Assembly: GCF_035658495.1 (NCBI RefSeq)
Contig: NZ_CP141944.1
Span: 1,390,001 to 1,454,000 of the forward strand
DNA from: Novosphingobium sp. RL4
GTDB lineage: Bacteria; Pseudomonadota; Alphaproteobacteria; Sphingomonadales; Sphingomonadaceae
Direction of reading: 5' to 3'
DNA length: 64,000 bases
Part shown: piece after piece, positions 24,578-32,296 of the stretch
Numbering within the stretch: position 1 is the first letter of the stretch
How the letters are laid out: each line of letters starts with the position of its first letter
Program-made: the position numbers and the translations under genes
The notes under the pieces: generated by a model
The model's database searches: none
The model's input: only the letters and a program-made list of their open reading frames with translations
Told to the model about the DNA's origin: nothing

Positions 24578-27232
24578 ATGATGGGATTGGTAATGGGTCG
24601 CAGCACTGACGCCCGCCGTGCGCCGCAGCTTGCAGCAGTGCTCCTGGGAACCACGATCCTCGCAGGCGTGCCAGATGCGGCATTTGCGCAGGACGCAGCA
24701 GCGTCTTCGGCTCCCGCAGCCGCGCCGGCCGCTGCGGCAGAGCCTGCCGAGACGATCCTGACTATCCAGGTTACCGGGGCCGAGCGCCTCGAGGCGCAGA
24801 CGGTCATGTCCTACATCAAGCTGCGCGTGGGCCAGCCCTACACCAAGGCTGCCGGTGACGCCGCGCTGAAGGATCTTTACGGCACCGAACTGTTCTCGGA
24901 AGTGCAGGTAACCAACGACAAGGGTGTCGTGACCATCCAGGTCAAGGAAAACCCCGTCGTCAACCGCATCATCCTCGAGGGCAACAAGCGCATCAAGGAC
25001 GACAAGATCCTGCCGGAGATCAAGGTCTCTCCGCGCCAGATCTTCACCCGCTCGAAGATCCGCGCCGACGTTGCGCGCATCATCGAACTCTACAAGCGTC
25101 AGGGCCGCTACGCCGCGACCGTCGAGCCGAAGATGGTCATGCTCGACCAGAACCGCGTCGACATCGTCTTCGAGATCACCGAGGGCGACAAGTCCAAGGT
25201 CCGCCAGATCAACATCCTTGGCAACGAGCACTTCTCCGACGGCGAACTGCGCGGCCAGATGGTGACGAAGCAGTCGCGCATCACGCGCATCTTCAGCTCG
25301 GGAACCAGCTACGATCCCGATCGCATGGCCTTCGACCAGCAGAAGCTGCGCCAGTTCTACCTGACGCAGGGTTATGCCGATTTCCGCGTGGTTTCGGCGG
25401 TCGCCGAACTGACGCCGGACAAGAAGGACTTCATCATCACTTATGTGGTGGAGGAAGGTAAGCGCTACAAGTTCGGCGACGTGAAGGTCGAAAGCCAGCT
25501 GCGCGACTTCGACGGCGAGAAGCTGGCGAAGAACCTGTCGATGAAGAAGGGCGACTGGTACAACGCCAAGCTCGTCGAAGACACCATCGAGGGCCTGAAC
25601 GACACCGCCGGTGCCTTCGGCTATGCTTTCGCCGACGTGCGTCCGCAGTACGATCGCGACAAGGAAAACCTCACCATGGGGCTGACCTTCGTGATCCAGG
25701 AGGCGCCGCGCGTCTATGTCGAGCGGATCGACATCAACGGCAACACCCTGACCCAGGACAAGGTCGTCCGCCGCGAGTTCCGTCTCGCCGAAGGTGACGC
25801 TTTCAACTCGCTGCAGGTCAAGCGTTCGACCAACCGCATCAAGTCTCTCGGTTACTTCCAGGAGAAGTTCGAGGTCGAACAGAAGCCCGGTTCCGCCGAA
25901 GATCGCATTATCCTCGAAGCCAACCTCGAGGAGAAGCCGACCGGAGAGCTGCAGCTCTCGGCCGGTTTCTCGAGCCTTGAGCGCTTCATCTTCCAGGCCT
26001 CGATCCGCCAGCGCAACTTCCGCGGCCGCGGTCAGACGATCGGTCTTTCGGGCAGCTATTCGTCCTACTCGAAGTCGGTCGAAGCGAGCTTCGTGGAGCC
26101 CTACCTGTTCGACAAGAACGTCTCGCTGGGCGTGGACATCTATCGCCGCGACTACAACAGCTTCCAGTACTACAACTCGGACCGCAACACGACCTACCAG
26201 CAGTCGACCACCGGCTTCCAGGTTCGTGCCGGTGTTCCGCTGACCGAGTACCTCACCGCGGTTGGCCGCTACACGCTCAACTACGACGACGTGACCTTGT
26301 CCAAGAGCACGTATTATTCCGTCAATTCCAACGGCGAATACGTTTGCGATCCGCTTCGCGCAGGACGCTATCTCTGCGACGCGATCGGCCAGCGGCTGAG
26401 CTCGATCCTCGGCTTCTCGCTGATCTACGACAACCTCGACAATCGCATGCGCCCGACCCGCGGCGAAACCATCTCGACCAACATCGACGTGGCCGGTCTT
26501 GGCGGCGACGTGAAGTATGTGCGCCTGCGTGCGAATGCCGCGAAGTACTGGCCGCTGGGCAGTGGCTTCATCTTCTCGCTCCAGGGCGAGGGCGGTGCGA
26601 TCAAGGGCTGGGGCGGCGACGATATTCGCCTGACCGATCGCTTCTATCTGGGCGAGCCCCAGATTCGCGGCTTCGGCATTCGCGGCATCGGTCCGCGCGT
26701 GGTGCGTAGCTATTACGCCGACGCGACGGCTGCCTCCAACAACGAAGTAAGTTCGGATTCGGATGACGCGCTGGGTGGCCGCTACTACTACATGAGCCGT
26801 GCCGAGCTTGAAATTCCGCTCGGTTCCGGCGCTCGTGAAATGGGCCTTCGTCCCTCGATCTTCGTGGATGCCGGCGCGGTATGGGCGATCAAGTCGCCCG
26901 AGCTGAGCCACTGCAAGGCGGGCTGCTTCATCGGCAATCGCGATTCCGACGGCAATCAGCTTTACCAGCAGACTGCGTCGGACGGGACGATCTCGTACGT
27001 TACCAGCCCGACAAATACGGTTACCGGCGAGGCGAACACGCTTTACGGCACCACCACCTATTTCGACGAAACCTTCGTCGGCAACACCTGGAAGCCCCGC
27101 GTCGCGATCGGCTTCGGCGTCAACTGGAACTCGCCTTTCGGCCCGTTCCGTATCGACATCTCCAAGGCGCTGCTGAAGTACGACGGCGACAACACCAAGA
27201 CCTTCACTTTCAACGTGGGAACTCAATTCTGA
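24578..27232 (+). CDS. bamA: outer membrane protein assembly factor BamA
   Basis: About 884 residues. A signal peptide (cleavage near AFA-QDAA) is followed by five POTRA domains (from ILTIQVTGAERLEAQT to about residue 430) and a C-terminal Omp85 beta-barrel with the conserved barrel motif GEPQIRGFGIRGIGPRV and the terminal Phe (FTFNVGTQF). It inserts beta-barrel proteins into the outer membrane. A TTG at 24569 and ATGs at 24578, 24581 and 24593 are possible starts; 24578 has GGGAA at suitable distance. TGATG coupling joins it to the skp gene. Confidence 0.95.
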   Translation: MMGLVMGRSTDARRAPQLAAVLLGTTILAGVPDAAFAQDAAASSAPAAAPAAAAEPAETILTIQVTGAERLEAQTVMSYIKLRVGQPYTKAAGDAALKDLYGTELFSEVQVTNDKGVVTIQVKENPVVNRIILEGNKRIKDDKILPEIKVSPRQIFTRSKIRADVARIIELYKRQGRYAATVEPKMVMLDQNRVDIVFEITEGDKSKVRQINILGNEHFSDGELRGQMVTKQSRITRIFSSGTSYDPDRMAFDQQKLRQFYLTQGYADFRVVSAVAELTPDKKDFIITYVVEEGKRYKFGDVKVESQLRDFDGEKLAKNLSMKKGDWYNAKLVEDTIEGLNDTAGAFGYAFADVRPQYDRDKENLTMGLTFVIQEAPRVYVERIDINGNTLTQDKVVRREFRLAEGDAFNSLQVKRSTNRIKSLGYFQEKFEVEQKPGSAEDRIILEANLEEKPTGELQLSAGFSSLERFIFQASIRQRNFRGRGQTIGLSGSYSSYSKSVEASFVEPYLFDKNVSLGVDIYRRDYNSFQYYNSDRNTTYQQSTTGFQVRAGVPLTEYLTAVGRYTLNYDDVTLSKSTYYSVNSNGEYVCDPLRAGRYLCDAIGQRLSSILGFSLIYDNLDNRMRPTRGETISTNIDVAGLGGDVKYVRLRANAAKYWPLGSGFIFSLQGEGGAIKGWGGDDIRLTDRFYLGEPQIRGFGIRGIGPRVVRSYYADATAASNNEVSSDSDDALGGRYYYMSRAELEIPLGSGAREMGLRPSIFVDAGAVWAIKSPELSHCKAGCFIGNRDSDGNQLYQQTASDGTISYVTSPTNTVTGEANTLYGTTTYFDETFVGNTWKPRVAIGFGVNWNSPFGPFRIDISKALLKYDGDNTKTFTFNVGTQF

Positions 27233-27831
27233 TGAACATGCTTCTCAAGTCCGCCGCTCTGGCCTCGGGCCTGGCGCTTGTCGCTCTGGCCCAGCCCGCG
27301 CTGGCGCAGGCCGTACCCGCCTCGAAGGTTGCCGTGGTCGACCTTGACCGCGTTGCGCGCGAATGCAACGCCTGCAAGACCGCCAACCAGGCGCTGCAGC
27401 AGCAGATCCAGACCTTCGAAGCACGTCGCAACCAGCTTCAGGCTTCGCTTCAGCCCGAAGCACAGGGTCTCGAAACCGCTGTGAAGGCACTGGGCGGCAA
27501 GCAGCCCGACGCCGCGCTGCAGACCCGCATCCAGGCTTACCAGCAGAAGGAACAGCAGGCCGGCCAGGAACTGCAGGGCCAGCAGCAGCAGATCCAGCGC
27601 AACCAGGCCTATGTCGGCCAGCAGATCCAGGCGCAGCTGCAGAACCTCTACAAGCCGGCGATGCAGAAGCGCGGCGCCAACATGCTGGTCGAGATGGGCC
27701 AGACGCTGGCCTATGATCCGTCGCTGGACATCACCACCGACGTTCTGACCGCGCTGAACGGCGCGCTGACCACGATCAACACCACCGCTCCGGCGCAGCA
27801 GCAGCCTGCTCCGGCGGCCTCGGGCCGCTAA
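27232..27831 (+). CDS. skp: periplasmic chaperone Skp/OmpH family
   Basis: 199 residues. A signal peptide ([25 protein letters not shown]) is followed by [27 protein letters not shown] and a long Gln-rich helical arm (residues about 50-140), then [32 protein letters not shown], the OmpH core. The C-terminus is Ala/Pro/Gln-rich. It ferries unfolded outer-membrane proteins to BamA. The ATG overlaps the bamA stop (TGATG). The two Cys in the N-terminal strand are uncommon for Skp. Confidence 0.92.
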   Translation: MNMLLKSAALASGLALVALAQPALAQAVPASKVAVVDLDRVARECNACKTANQALQQQIQTFEARRNQLQASLQPEAQGLETAVKALGGKQPDAALQTRIQAYQQKEQQAGQELQGQQQQIQRNQAYVGQQIQAQLQNLYKPAMQKRGANMLVEMGQTLAYDPSLDITTDVLTALNGALTTINTTAPAQQQPAPAASGR

Positions 27832-27851
27832 GAGCGACGGCGGGTAGAGCG

Positions 27852-28304
27852 ATGAGCGATTCGACCGAGTTCGTCTACGACACCGCGAAGATCCTGGCGG
27901 CGCTGCCGCATCGCTACCCGATGCTGCTTGTCGACCGTGTGGTCTCGTTCGATGAGAACGAGATCCACGCGGTCAAGGCCGTGAGCTTCAACGAGGACTT
28001 CTTCCAGGGGCACTTCCCCGGCCGTCCGATCATGCCCGGCGTGCTTCAGATCGAGGCGCTCGCGCAGGCGGCGGGAATTCTTGCGATTGAAGCGCTTGGC
28101 CTCGCAGGGACCGGCAAGCTGGTCTACTTCATGGCGATCGAGGAAGCGAAGTTCCGTAACCCCGTGACGCCGGGCAACCTGCTCGACCTGCGGGCCGGCT
28201 TCGTTCAGAAGCGTTCGCGTGTCTGCAAGTTCTGGGGCAAGGCCTCGATCGGCGAAAAGGTGACCTGCGAGGTCAACTTCACCGCCATGATCGCCGACGC
28301 CTGA
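27852..28304 (+). CDS. fabZ: 3-hydroxyacyl-[ACP] dehydratase FabZ
   Basis: 150-residue hot-dog dehydratase of fatty-acid elongation. The active-site helix region [13 protein letters not shown]...[23 protein letters not shown] holds the catalytic His and Glu. It sits directly after skp; the lpxD gene normally between them, and lpxA/lpxB normally after it, are absent. Confidence 0.96.
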   Translation: MSDSTEFVYDTAKILAALPHRYPMLLVDRVVSFDENEIHAVKAVSFNEDFFQGHFPGRPIMPGVLQIEALAQAAGILAIEALGLAGTGKLVYFMAIEEAKFRNPVTPGNLLDLRAGFVQKRSRVCKFWGKASIGEKVTCEVNFTAMIADA

Positions 28305-28423
28305 CGGATGGGGGGAGGGCTTGCCTTCCCCTTAATCCTTGCAATTTCGGGGCTGCCCCTGTAAGGGCGCCGCTTTCCCAAGCAGGCCGGTCGGAACCGG
28401 CCATATGCGAAGAGAGATACGAC

Positions 28424-28651
28424 ATGAAGGCCGATACCCATCCCGACTACCACCTGATCACCGTTCAGATGACCGATGGCAGCACGTTCCAGACCCGCTC
28501 GACCTGGGGCTCGGAAGGTGACACGCTGGTTCTCGACATCGATCCGACGTCGCACCCGGCCTGGACCGGCGGCAAGGCTCAGCTGCAGGACGGCGGCCGC
28601 GTTGCCCAGTTCAACAAGCGTTTCGGTGGCCTTTCGCTCAAGAAGAACTGA
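28424..28651 (+). CDS. rpmE: 50S ribosomal protein L31
   Basis: 75 residues: [41 protein letters not shown] and [12 protein letters not shown]. It lacks the zinc-binding Cys set, so it is a zinc-independent L31. It is followed within 30 bases by a terminator. Confidence 0.95.
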   Translation: MKADTHPDYHLITVQMTDGSTFQTRSTWGSEGDTLVLDIDPTSHPAWTGGKAQLQDGGRVAQFNKRFGGLSLKKN

Positions 28652-28679
28652 GCGCGAAGTCAGCTTCACGAACACGAAG

Positions 28680-28707
28680 AAGGCGGCCTTTCGAGGCCGC
28701 CTTTTTT
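28680..28707 (+). terminator. terminator after rpmE
   Basis: AAGGCGGCCT-TTCG-AGGCCGCCTT followed by a T-run. Confidence 0.95.
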
Positions 28708-28738
28708 GTTGCCTGCTGCAGATGCGGCATCCTGACGG

Positions 28739-29086
28739 TCAGGCTTCGAACCCGAAATCCATCAGGTCGTGCCAATCGAATCGGTCGGCCGGGACCGGAT
28801 GCAGGAACTCCATGCCTGCCGCGTCGCCGCGCACCCAGCGGACGATGGCGTCCAGTTTCGCGCTCGTGCCGAGGCGAATCGAAACAAAGGCGCCTTGCCG
28901 CAGCCATGTCGCTTCACCGCGCACGCTGCATCCGTGGGCGGAAACGTCGGCGAGTTGCACGCCCATGCAGCCGCCACGAAGCGATTCGAGTGTTGCCTCG
29001 TGGCACGTTATGTGGCGGTCTTCCCGCCGCCGTTCGTCCCGCGTTTGCGGAGAGCAGGCCTTGAGCCTTGCGAGCGGTGCGTTCAC
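28739..29086 (-). CDS. PilZ-domain protein
   Basis: 115 residues. A single PilZ domain: the Arg cluster ERRREDRH (RxxxR-type c-di-GMP switch) is followed by VQLADVSAHGCSVRG (DxSxxG-type motif) and AIVRWVRGDAAGMEFL. It probably binds c-di-GMP; the window also encodes a GGDEF-EAL enzyme at 42854. GTG 29086 is taken as start because AAGGA lies nine bases upstream; the frame extends to 29158 without an SD. Confidence 0.8.
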   Translation of the reverse strand: MNAPLARLKACSPQTRDERRREDRHITCHEATLESLRGGCMGVQLADVSAHGCSVRGEATWLRQGAFVSIRLGTSAKLDAIVRWVRGDAAGMEFLHPVPADRFDWHDLMDFGFEA

Positions 29087-29278
29087 TGTGCGATGTCCTT
29101 GGCTTCCCGAGGGATTTTCTGGCCGCTTGATTTTCGGCCATTGAGTTCTCGGAGCCAATTTCGGCCAATATCGTTAACGGTCAGTCACCGCGCGCCTTTG
29201 CCCTGCGGAAAATCCGTAAGGGCAGGGCGGCGGAAGTTCGCAGATGCCGGTCAACCGGCTCGCAAATGGAGAAGCGCA

Positions 29279-29830
29279 ATGATCCGTACCCTGAAAATCC
29301 TGGCGGCATGTGGTGCCGCTGTCGTGGCCGGCCAGGCACTTGCCCAGGATACCGCGCCTGCCGCCGCGAGCGGTCCGATGGTTCATGCAGACGTGATCGG
29401 CCTCGACGGCAAGTCGCTTGGAATGGTGATGCTGCAGGACACGCCTGCCGGCGTCCTCGTGACGACTGACCTGAAGGGACTGCCCGCCGGCGATCACGGT
29501 TTCCATTTCCATGAGAAGGGCCTGTGTGATCCTGCCCAGAAATTCACGACGGCGGGCGGTCACTTCACCGGCGGCGAGCACAAGCACGGCCTCATGGTCA
29601 TGGGCGGTCCGCACGGCGGAGACATGCCGAACCAGCATGTCGGGACTGACGGTCTGCTCAAGGCACAGGTTCTGAACACGGGCGTGACCCTTGCGGCAGG
29701 CGCCAAGTCTCTTGCGGATGCCGATGGTTCGGCCCTGGTGATCCATGCCGACCCTGACGACTATACCAGCCAGCCCGCGGGCAATGCCGGCGGCCGCATC
29801 GCCTGCGCCGTGATCAGCGCGCCGAAGTAA
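29279..29830 (+). CDS. sodC: periplasmic Cu,Zn superoxide dismutase
   Basis: 183 residues. Signal peptide MIRTLKILAACGAAVVAGQALA. Metal ligands are visible in DHGFHFHEKGLCD, GGHFTGGEHKHG and GGPHGGDMPN; ALVIHADPDDY carries the remaining Cu His, and GGRIACAVI the catalytic Arg and disulfide Cys partnering that in GLCD. Dismutates superoxide in the periplasm. The start is ATG 29279 with AATGGAGAAGCG upstream. Monocistronic; convergent with an oxygenase gene. Confidence 0.95.
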   Translation: MIRTLKILAACGAAVVAGQALAQDTAPAAASGPMVHADVIGLDGKSLGMVMLQDTPAGVLVTTDLKGLPAGDHGFHFHEKGLCDPAQKFTTAGGHFTGGEHKHGLMVMGGPHGGDMPNQHVGTDGLLKAQVLNTGVTLAAGAKSLADADGSALVIHADPDDYTSQPAGNAGGRIACAVISAPK

Positions 29831-29889
29831 ATGCCCAAGCGGCTGGGGACCGGCGGCGCGCCACTCCTCGGCCGCTCATCCTCGAACCG

Positions 29890-30564
29890 TCATCCCCAAG
29901 GCTTTTCGCGATACCACTGGGTGATGACGTACTTGAGTCCCTTGCGCACTTTCATGGCGTGATGAAGCGTTGCGGGATTGAGTGTGCCGTCCGGGCGGCG
30001 ATTGTTCCAGGCGATGAGCTTGCCGCGTTCCGGCTGGACCAGTTTGTCGATCACCTTGAACCGCGTCGCGCCGCCGGCTTCTACCGTGTTGAGGTAGATC
30101 ATGAAGGTCCAGGTGCGCTGCCCGGACACCGTACAGTACTTCTTGTAGTCGTCGTTGTTGGGCTCGAAATAGTCGGTGTGGGCCTTGAACTCCTGCCCTA
30201 CCTCGTAGCGCTGCCCTTGCAGCGGCTCGGCGTGGGCAGGGTCGATCCCCGACAGTTTCGACAGCTTCTCCGCCAGTGCCGCAACCGCGGGAACATCGGG
30301 CGAGAGGTCGCAGGTGGAACTGGTGCGAAAGGCATTGTCGCCATTGAAGTTGGCGATCGTGGACGGGCGATGCCGCGCCTCGATCAGGGCGACGAGTTCT
30401 TCGCATTCTGCCTCCTTGAGGAAATCGCGCAGGACGAACAGGTCGAGCCTCGAGGATGGGAAGCGTTGCACGCCGGAACGTGCGAGCAGGATCTGGCCAG
30501 ATGATTCGCCGGGAGCATTCATGAGCCCTGCTTTAGCGGGGGGATCATGCCGGTAAAATTGCAT
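29890..30564 (-). CDS. 2-oxoglutarate/Fe(II) oxygenase, prolyl-4-hydroxylase type
   Basis: 224 residues. P4Hc-type double-stranded beta helix: GQRYEVGQEFKAHTDYFEP (HxD iron ligands), QRTWTFMIYLNTVEAGGATRF, and HHAMKVRKGLKYVITQWYRE with the distal His and the 2-oxoglutarate-binding Lys. The N-terminal part (LFVLRDFLKEAECEELVALIE) is typical of bacterial P4H-like enzymes. ATG 30564 has GAGG nine bases upstream; ATG 30522 is an alternative. The substrate is unknown. Confidence 0.85.
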   Translation of the reverse strand: MQFYRHDPPAKAGLMNAPGESSGQILLARSGVQRFPSSRLDLFVLRDFLKEAECEELVALIEARHRPSTIANFNGDNAFRTSSTCDLSPDVPAVAALAEKLSKLSGIDPAHAEPLQGQRYEVGQEFKAHTDYFEPNNDDYKKYCTVSGQRTWTFMIYLNTVEAGGATRFKVIDKLVQPERGKLIAWNNRRPDGTLNPATLHHAMKVRKGLKYVITQWYREKPWG

Positions 30565-30722
30565 TGGATCGGCCTCGTTCCGATTTTTTGCGCTCGACCT
30601 CGACTTTTTGCTTTTCAAGTCGGCAAACCTTGTGCAAAGGGCGCGCTCCCGCAACGGTCGCTTCGCAGCGAAACGGACGCGGGGCTTCGGAAAGACACGG
30701 CAAGGCCTGTGTTTTCTCGTGT

Positions 30723-30800
30723 GGCGATCGTAGCTCAGTTGGTTAGAGCGCCGGTTTGTGGTACCGGAGGTCGTGGGTTCGAACCCCATCGATCGCCCCA
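30723..30800 (+). tRNA. tRNA-His (anticodon GTG)
   Basis: Acceptor GCGATCG/CGATCGC with an encoded G at position -1 facing C73, anticodon stem CCGGT/ACCGG with loop TTGTGGT, T-arm GTGGGTTCGAACCCCAT, and encoded CCA. The G-1:C73 pair is the standard bacterial histidine identity element. Confidence 0.96.
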
Positions 30801-30907
30801 TTTTATCTTTTATCCATCGTGCCATGGGGCATTTGCCGGGTGAAAAGCGCAGCGCTTTCACTTAGGCCACTTGCTCCTTTCACCGCGAACGATAGAAGCC
30901 TCCTGAC

Positions 30908-31636
30908 ATGCACGGCTTTGCCAATCCCGCCCGCTTCCTGCGCATCGCCCGTTGGCTGATGCCGCTTTGCATGGGGGCGGGAATCCTCGTTGCCCTGGCT
31001 GCTTTGGGATGGGGGCTGTTCTTCGGTCCGGCTGAACGCCTTCAGGGCGAAACGGTGCGAATCGTCTACCTTCATGTTCCCGCAGCCTGGCTCGGCATGG
31101 CCGGTTGGATGGGTATCGCCGCAGCCAGCTTCACCGAACTCGTCTGGCGCCACCCGCTCGCGGCGATTGCAGCGCGGGCCTGTGCCCTACCCGGTGCGGT
31201 CTTCACCGCGGTCTGCCTCGTTACCGGCTCCCTCTGGGGGCGGCCGGCCTGGGGCACCTGGTGGGTGTGGGACGGGCGCCTTACCAGCATGCTGGTGCTC
31301 TTGTTCCTCTATTTCGGCTGGATGGCGCTTTCGCAAGCGAGCGAGGCTTCCGACGGCGGACAGAACCGCGCCCCGGCGATCTTCGGCCTGGTTGGCGCGG
31401 TGAACATTCCCATCATCCATTATTCGGTGATCTGGTGGAACAGCCAGCATCAGGCGCCATCGATCACGGTCGGCAAGTCGGCCATGTCGGGGGCGTTCCT
31501 CTGGCCGCTGCTTTTCGCGATGCTTGGCTTCACCTTGCTCTTCGCAGGTTGCGTACTGGCCCGGATGAGGGCGATTCTGGCCAACCAGCAGGCGGAGGCC
31601 CGCTTACGGCGCAAGGCGCTGAGCGAGGCATACTGA
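30908..31636 (+). CDS. ccmC: heme exporter/transfer protein CcmC
   Basis: 242 residues, six hydrophobic segments. The tryptophan-rich heme-binding motif WGTWWVWDGRLTS is intact, with flanking His residues in YLHVPAAW and PIIHYSVIWWN. It loads heme onto CcmE in the periplasm. First gene of ccmCDEFGHI. The usual upstream partners ccmA and ccmB are not adjacent; tRNA-His lies directly upstream. Confidence 0.96.
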   Translation: MHGFANPARFLRIARWLMPLCMGAGILVALAALGWGLFFGPAERLQGETVRIVYLHVPAAWLGMAGWMGIAAASFTELVWRHPLAAIAARACALPGAVFTAVCLVTGSLWGRPAWGTWWVWDGRLTSMLVLLFLYFGWMALSQASEASDGGQNRAPAIFGLVGAVNIPIIHYSVIWWNSQHQAPSITVGKSAMSGAFLWPLLFAMLGFTLLFAGCVLARMRAILANQQAEARLRRKALSEAY

Positions 31637-31660
31637 GACGATGGAGAGGGGGACGAACTG

Positions 31661-31801
31661 ATGCGCGAGACGATGGACCCCTGGGCTTTCGTGATGGCCG
31701 CTTATGCAATCGGCGTGGGTGCGACCGCGGCGATGGTCGCCTGGTCCCTGCTGTCGATGAAGCGCGCGGAAAAGCGCCGCGACGAAGCGAGGAAGCGCTG
31801 A
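31661..31801 (+). CDS. ccmD: heme exporter subunit CcmD
   Basis: 46 residues: MRETMDPWAFVMAAYAIGVG, one transmembrane helix, then a basic tail MKRAEKRRDEARKR. The size, WxFVxxAY pattern and basic tail are those of CcmD, which stabilises holo-CcmE release. It lies 24 bases after ccmC and two bases before ccmE. Confidence 0.88.
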   Translation: MRETMDPWAFVMAAYAIGVGATAAMVAWSLLSMKRAEKRRDEARKR

Positions 31802-31803
31802 CG

Positions 31804-32286
31804 GTGGCCGCGATTTCGGGAATTCCAAAGACGTCGGGGATCAAGGCGAAACATCAGAGGCTGATCCTGCTGGTGATCGCGCTGGTGGTGCTGATCGGTG
31901 CGGGCCTGCTTGCAGCCTGGGCGCTGCGCAACCAGGCGAGCTATTTCTATGTGCCGAGCGAAATCGTGGCCAATCCGCCGGAGCCGGGCCGGGCAGTGCG
32001 CCTTGGCGGCATGGTGGAGAAGGGGTCGCTGAGGACGGAGGCCGATGGGGTGACGATTGCCTTTGCCGTGCAGGACGGCAAGGCGCATGTTCCCGTGCGG
32101 TTCAAGGGCATCGTTCCTTCGCTTTTCGTGGAAGGCTCGGGCGTCGTGGCGGAGGGCCATCTGGACGCGGGCGGAACCTTCCAGGCTGACAATCTCCTGG
32201 CCAAGCATGACGAGAACTACGTGCCGCGTGAAATGCAGGACATGAGCAGGGAACAGGCCGAGCAGGTCATGCGCGAGACGAAATGA
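31804..32286 (+). CDS. ccmE: cytochrome c-type heme chaperone CcmE
   Basis: 160 residues. An N-terminal membrane anchor (LILLVIALVVLIGAGLLAAW) is followed by an OB-fold periplasmic domain. The heme-attachment motif KHDENYVP carries the covalent His and Tyr. Start GTG 31804, two bases after the ccmD stop. It passes heme to CcmF. Confidence 0.95.
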   Translation: MAAISGIPKTSGIKAKHQRLILLVIALVVLIGAGLLAAWALRNQASYFYVPSEIVANPPEPGRAVRLGGMVEKGSLRTEADGVTIAFAVQDGKAHVPVRFKGIVPSLFVEGSGVVAEGHLDAGGTFQADNLLAKHDENYVPREMQDMSREQAEQVMRETK

Positions 32287-32296
32287 ACCAGTCGAA

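Noticed and set aside
24509..27226. A 905-codon minus-strand frame
   Set aside because: Antisense to bamA; no domain recognisable, and bamA is complete.
29838..29876. AGCGGC...GCCGCT dyad between sodC and the oxygenase as a bidirectional terminator
   Set aside because: Long loop and no T-run on either strand.
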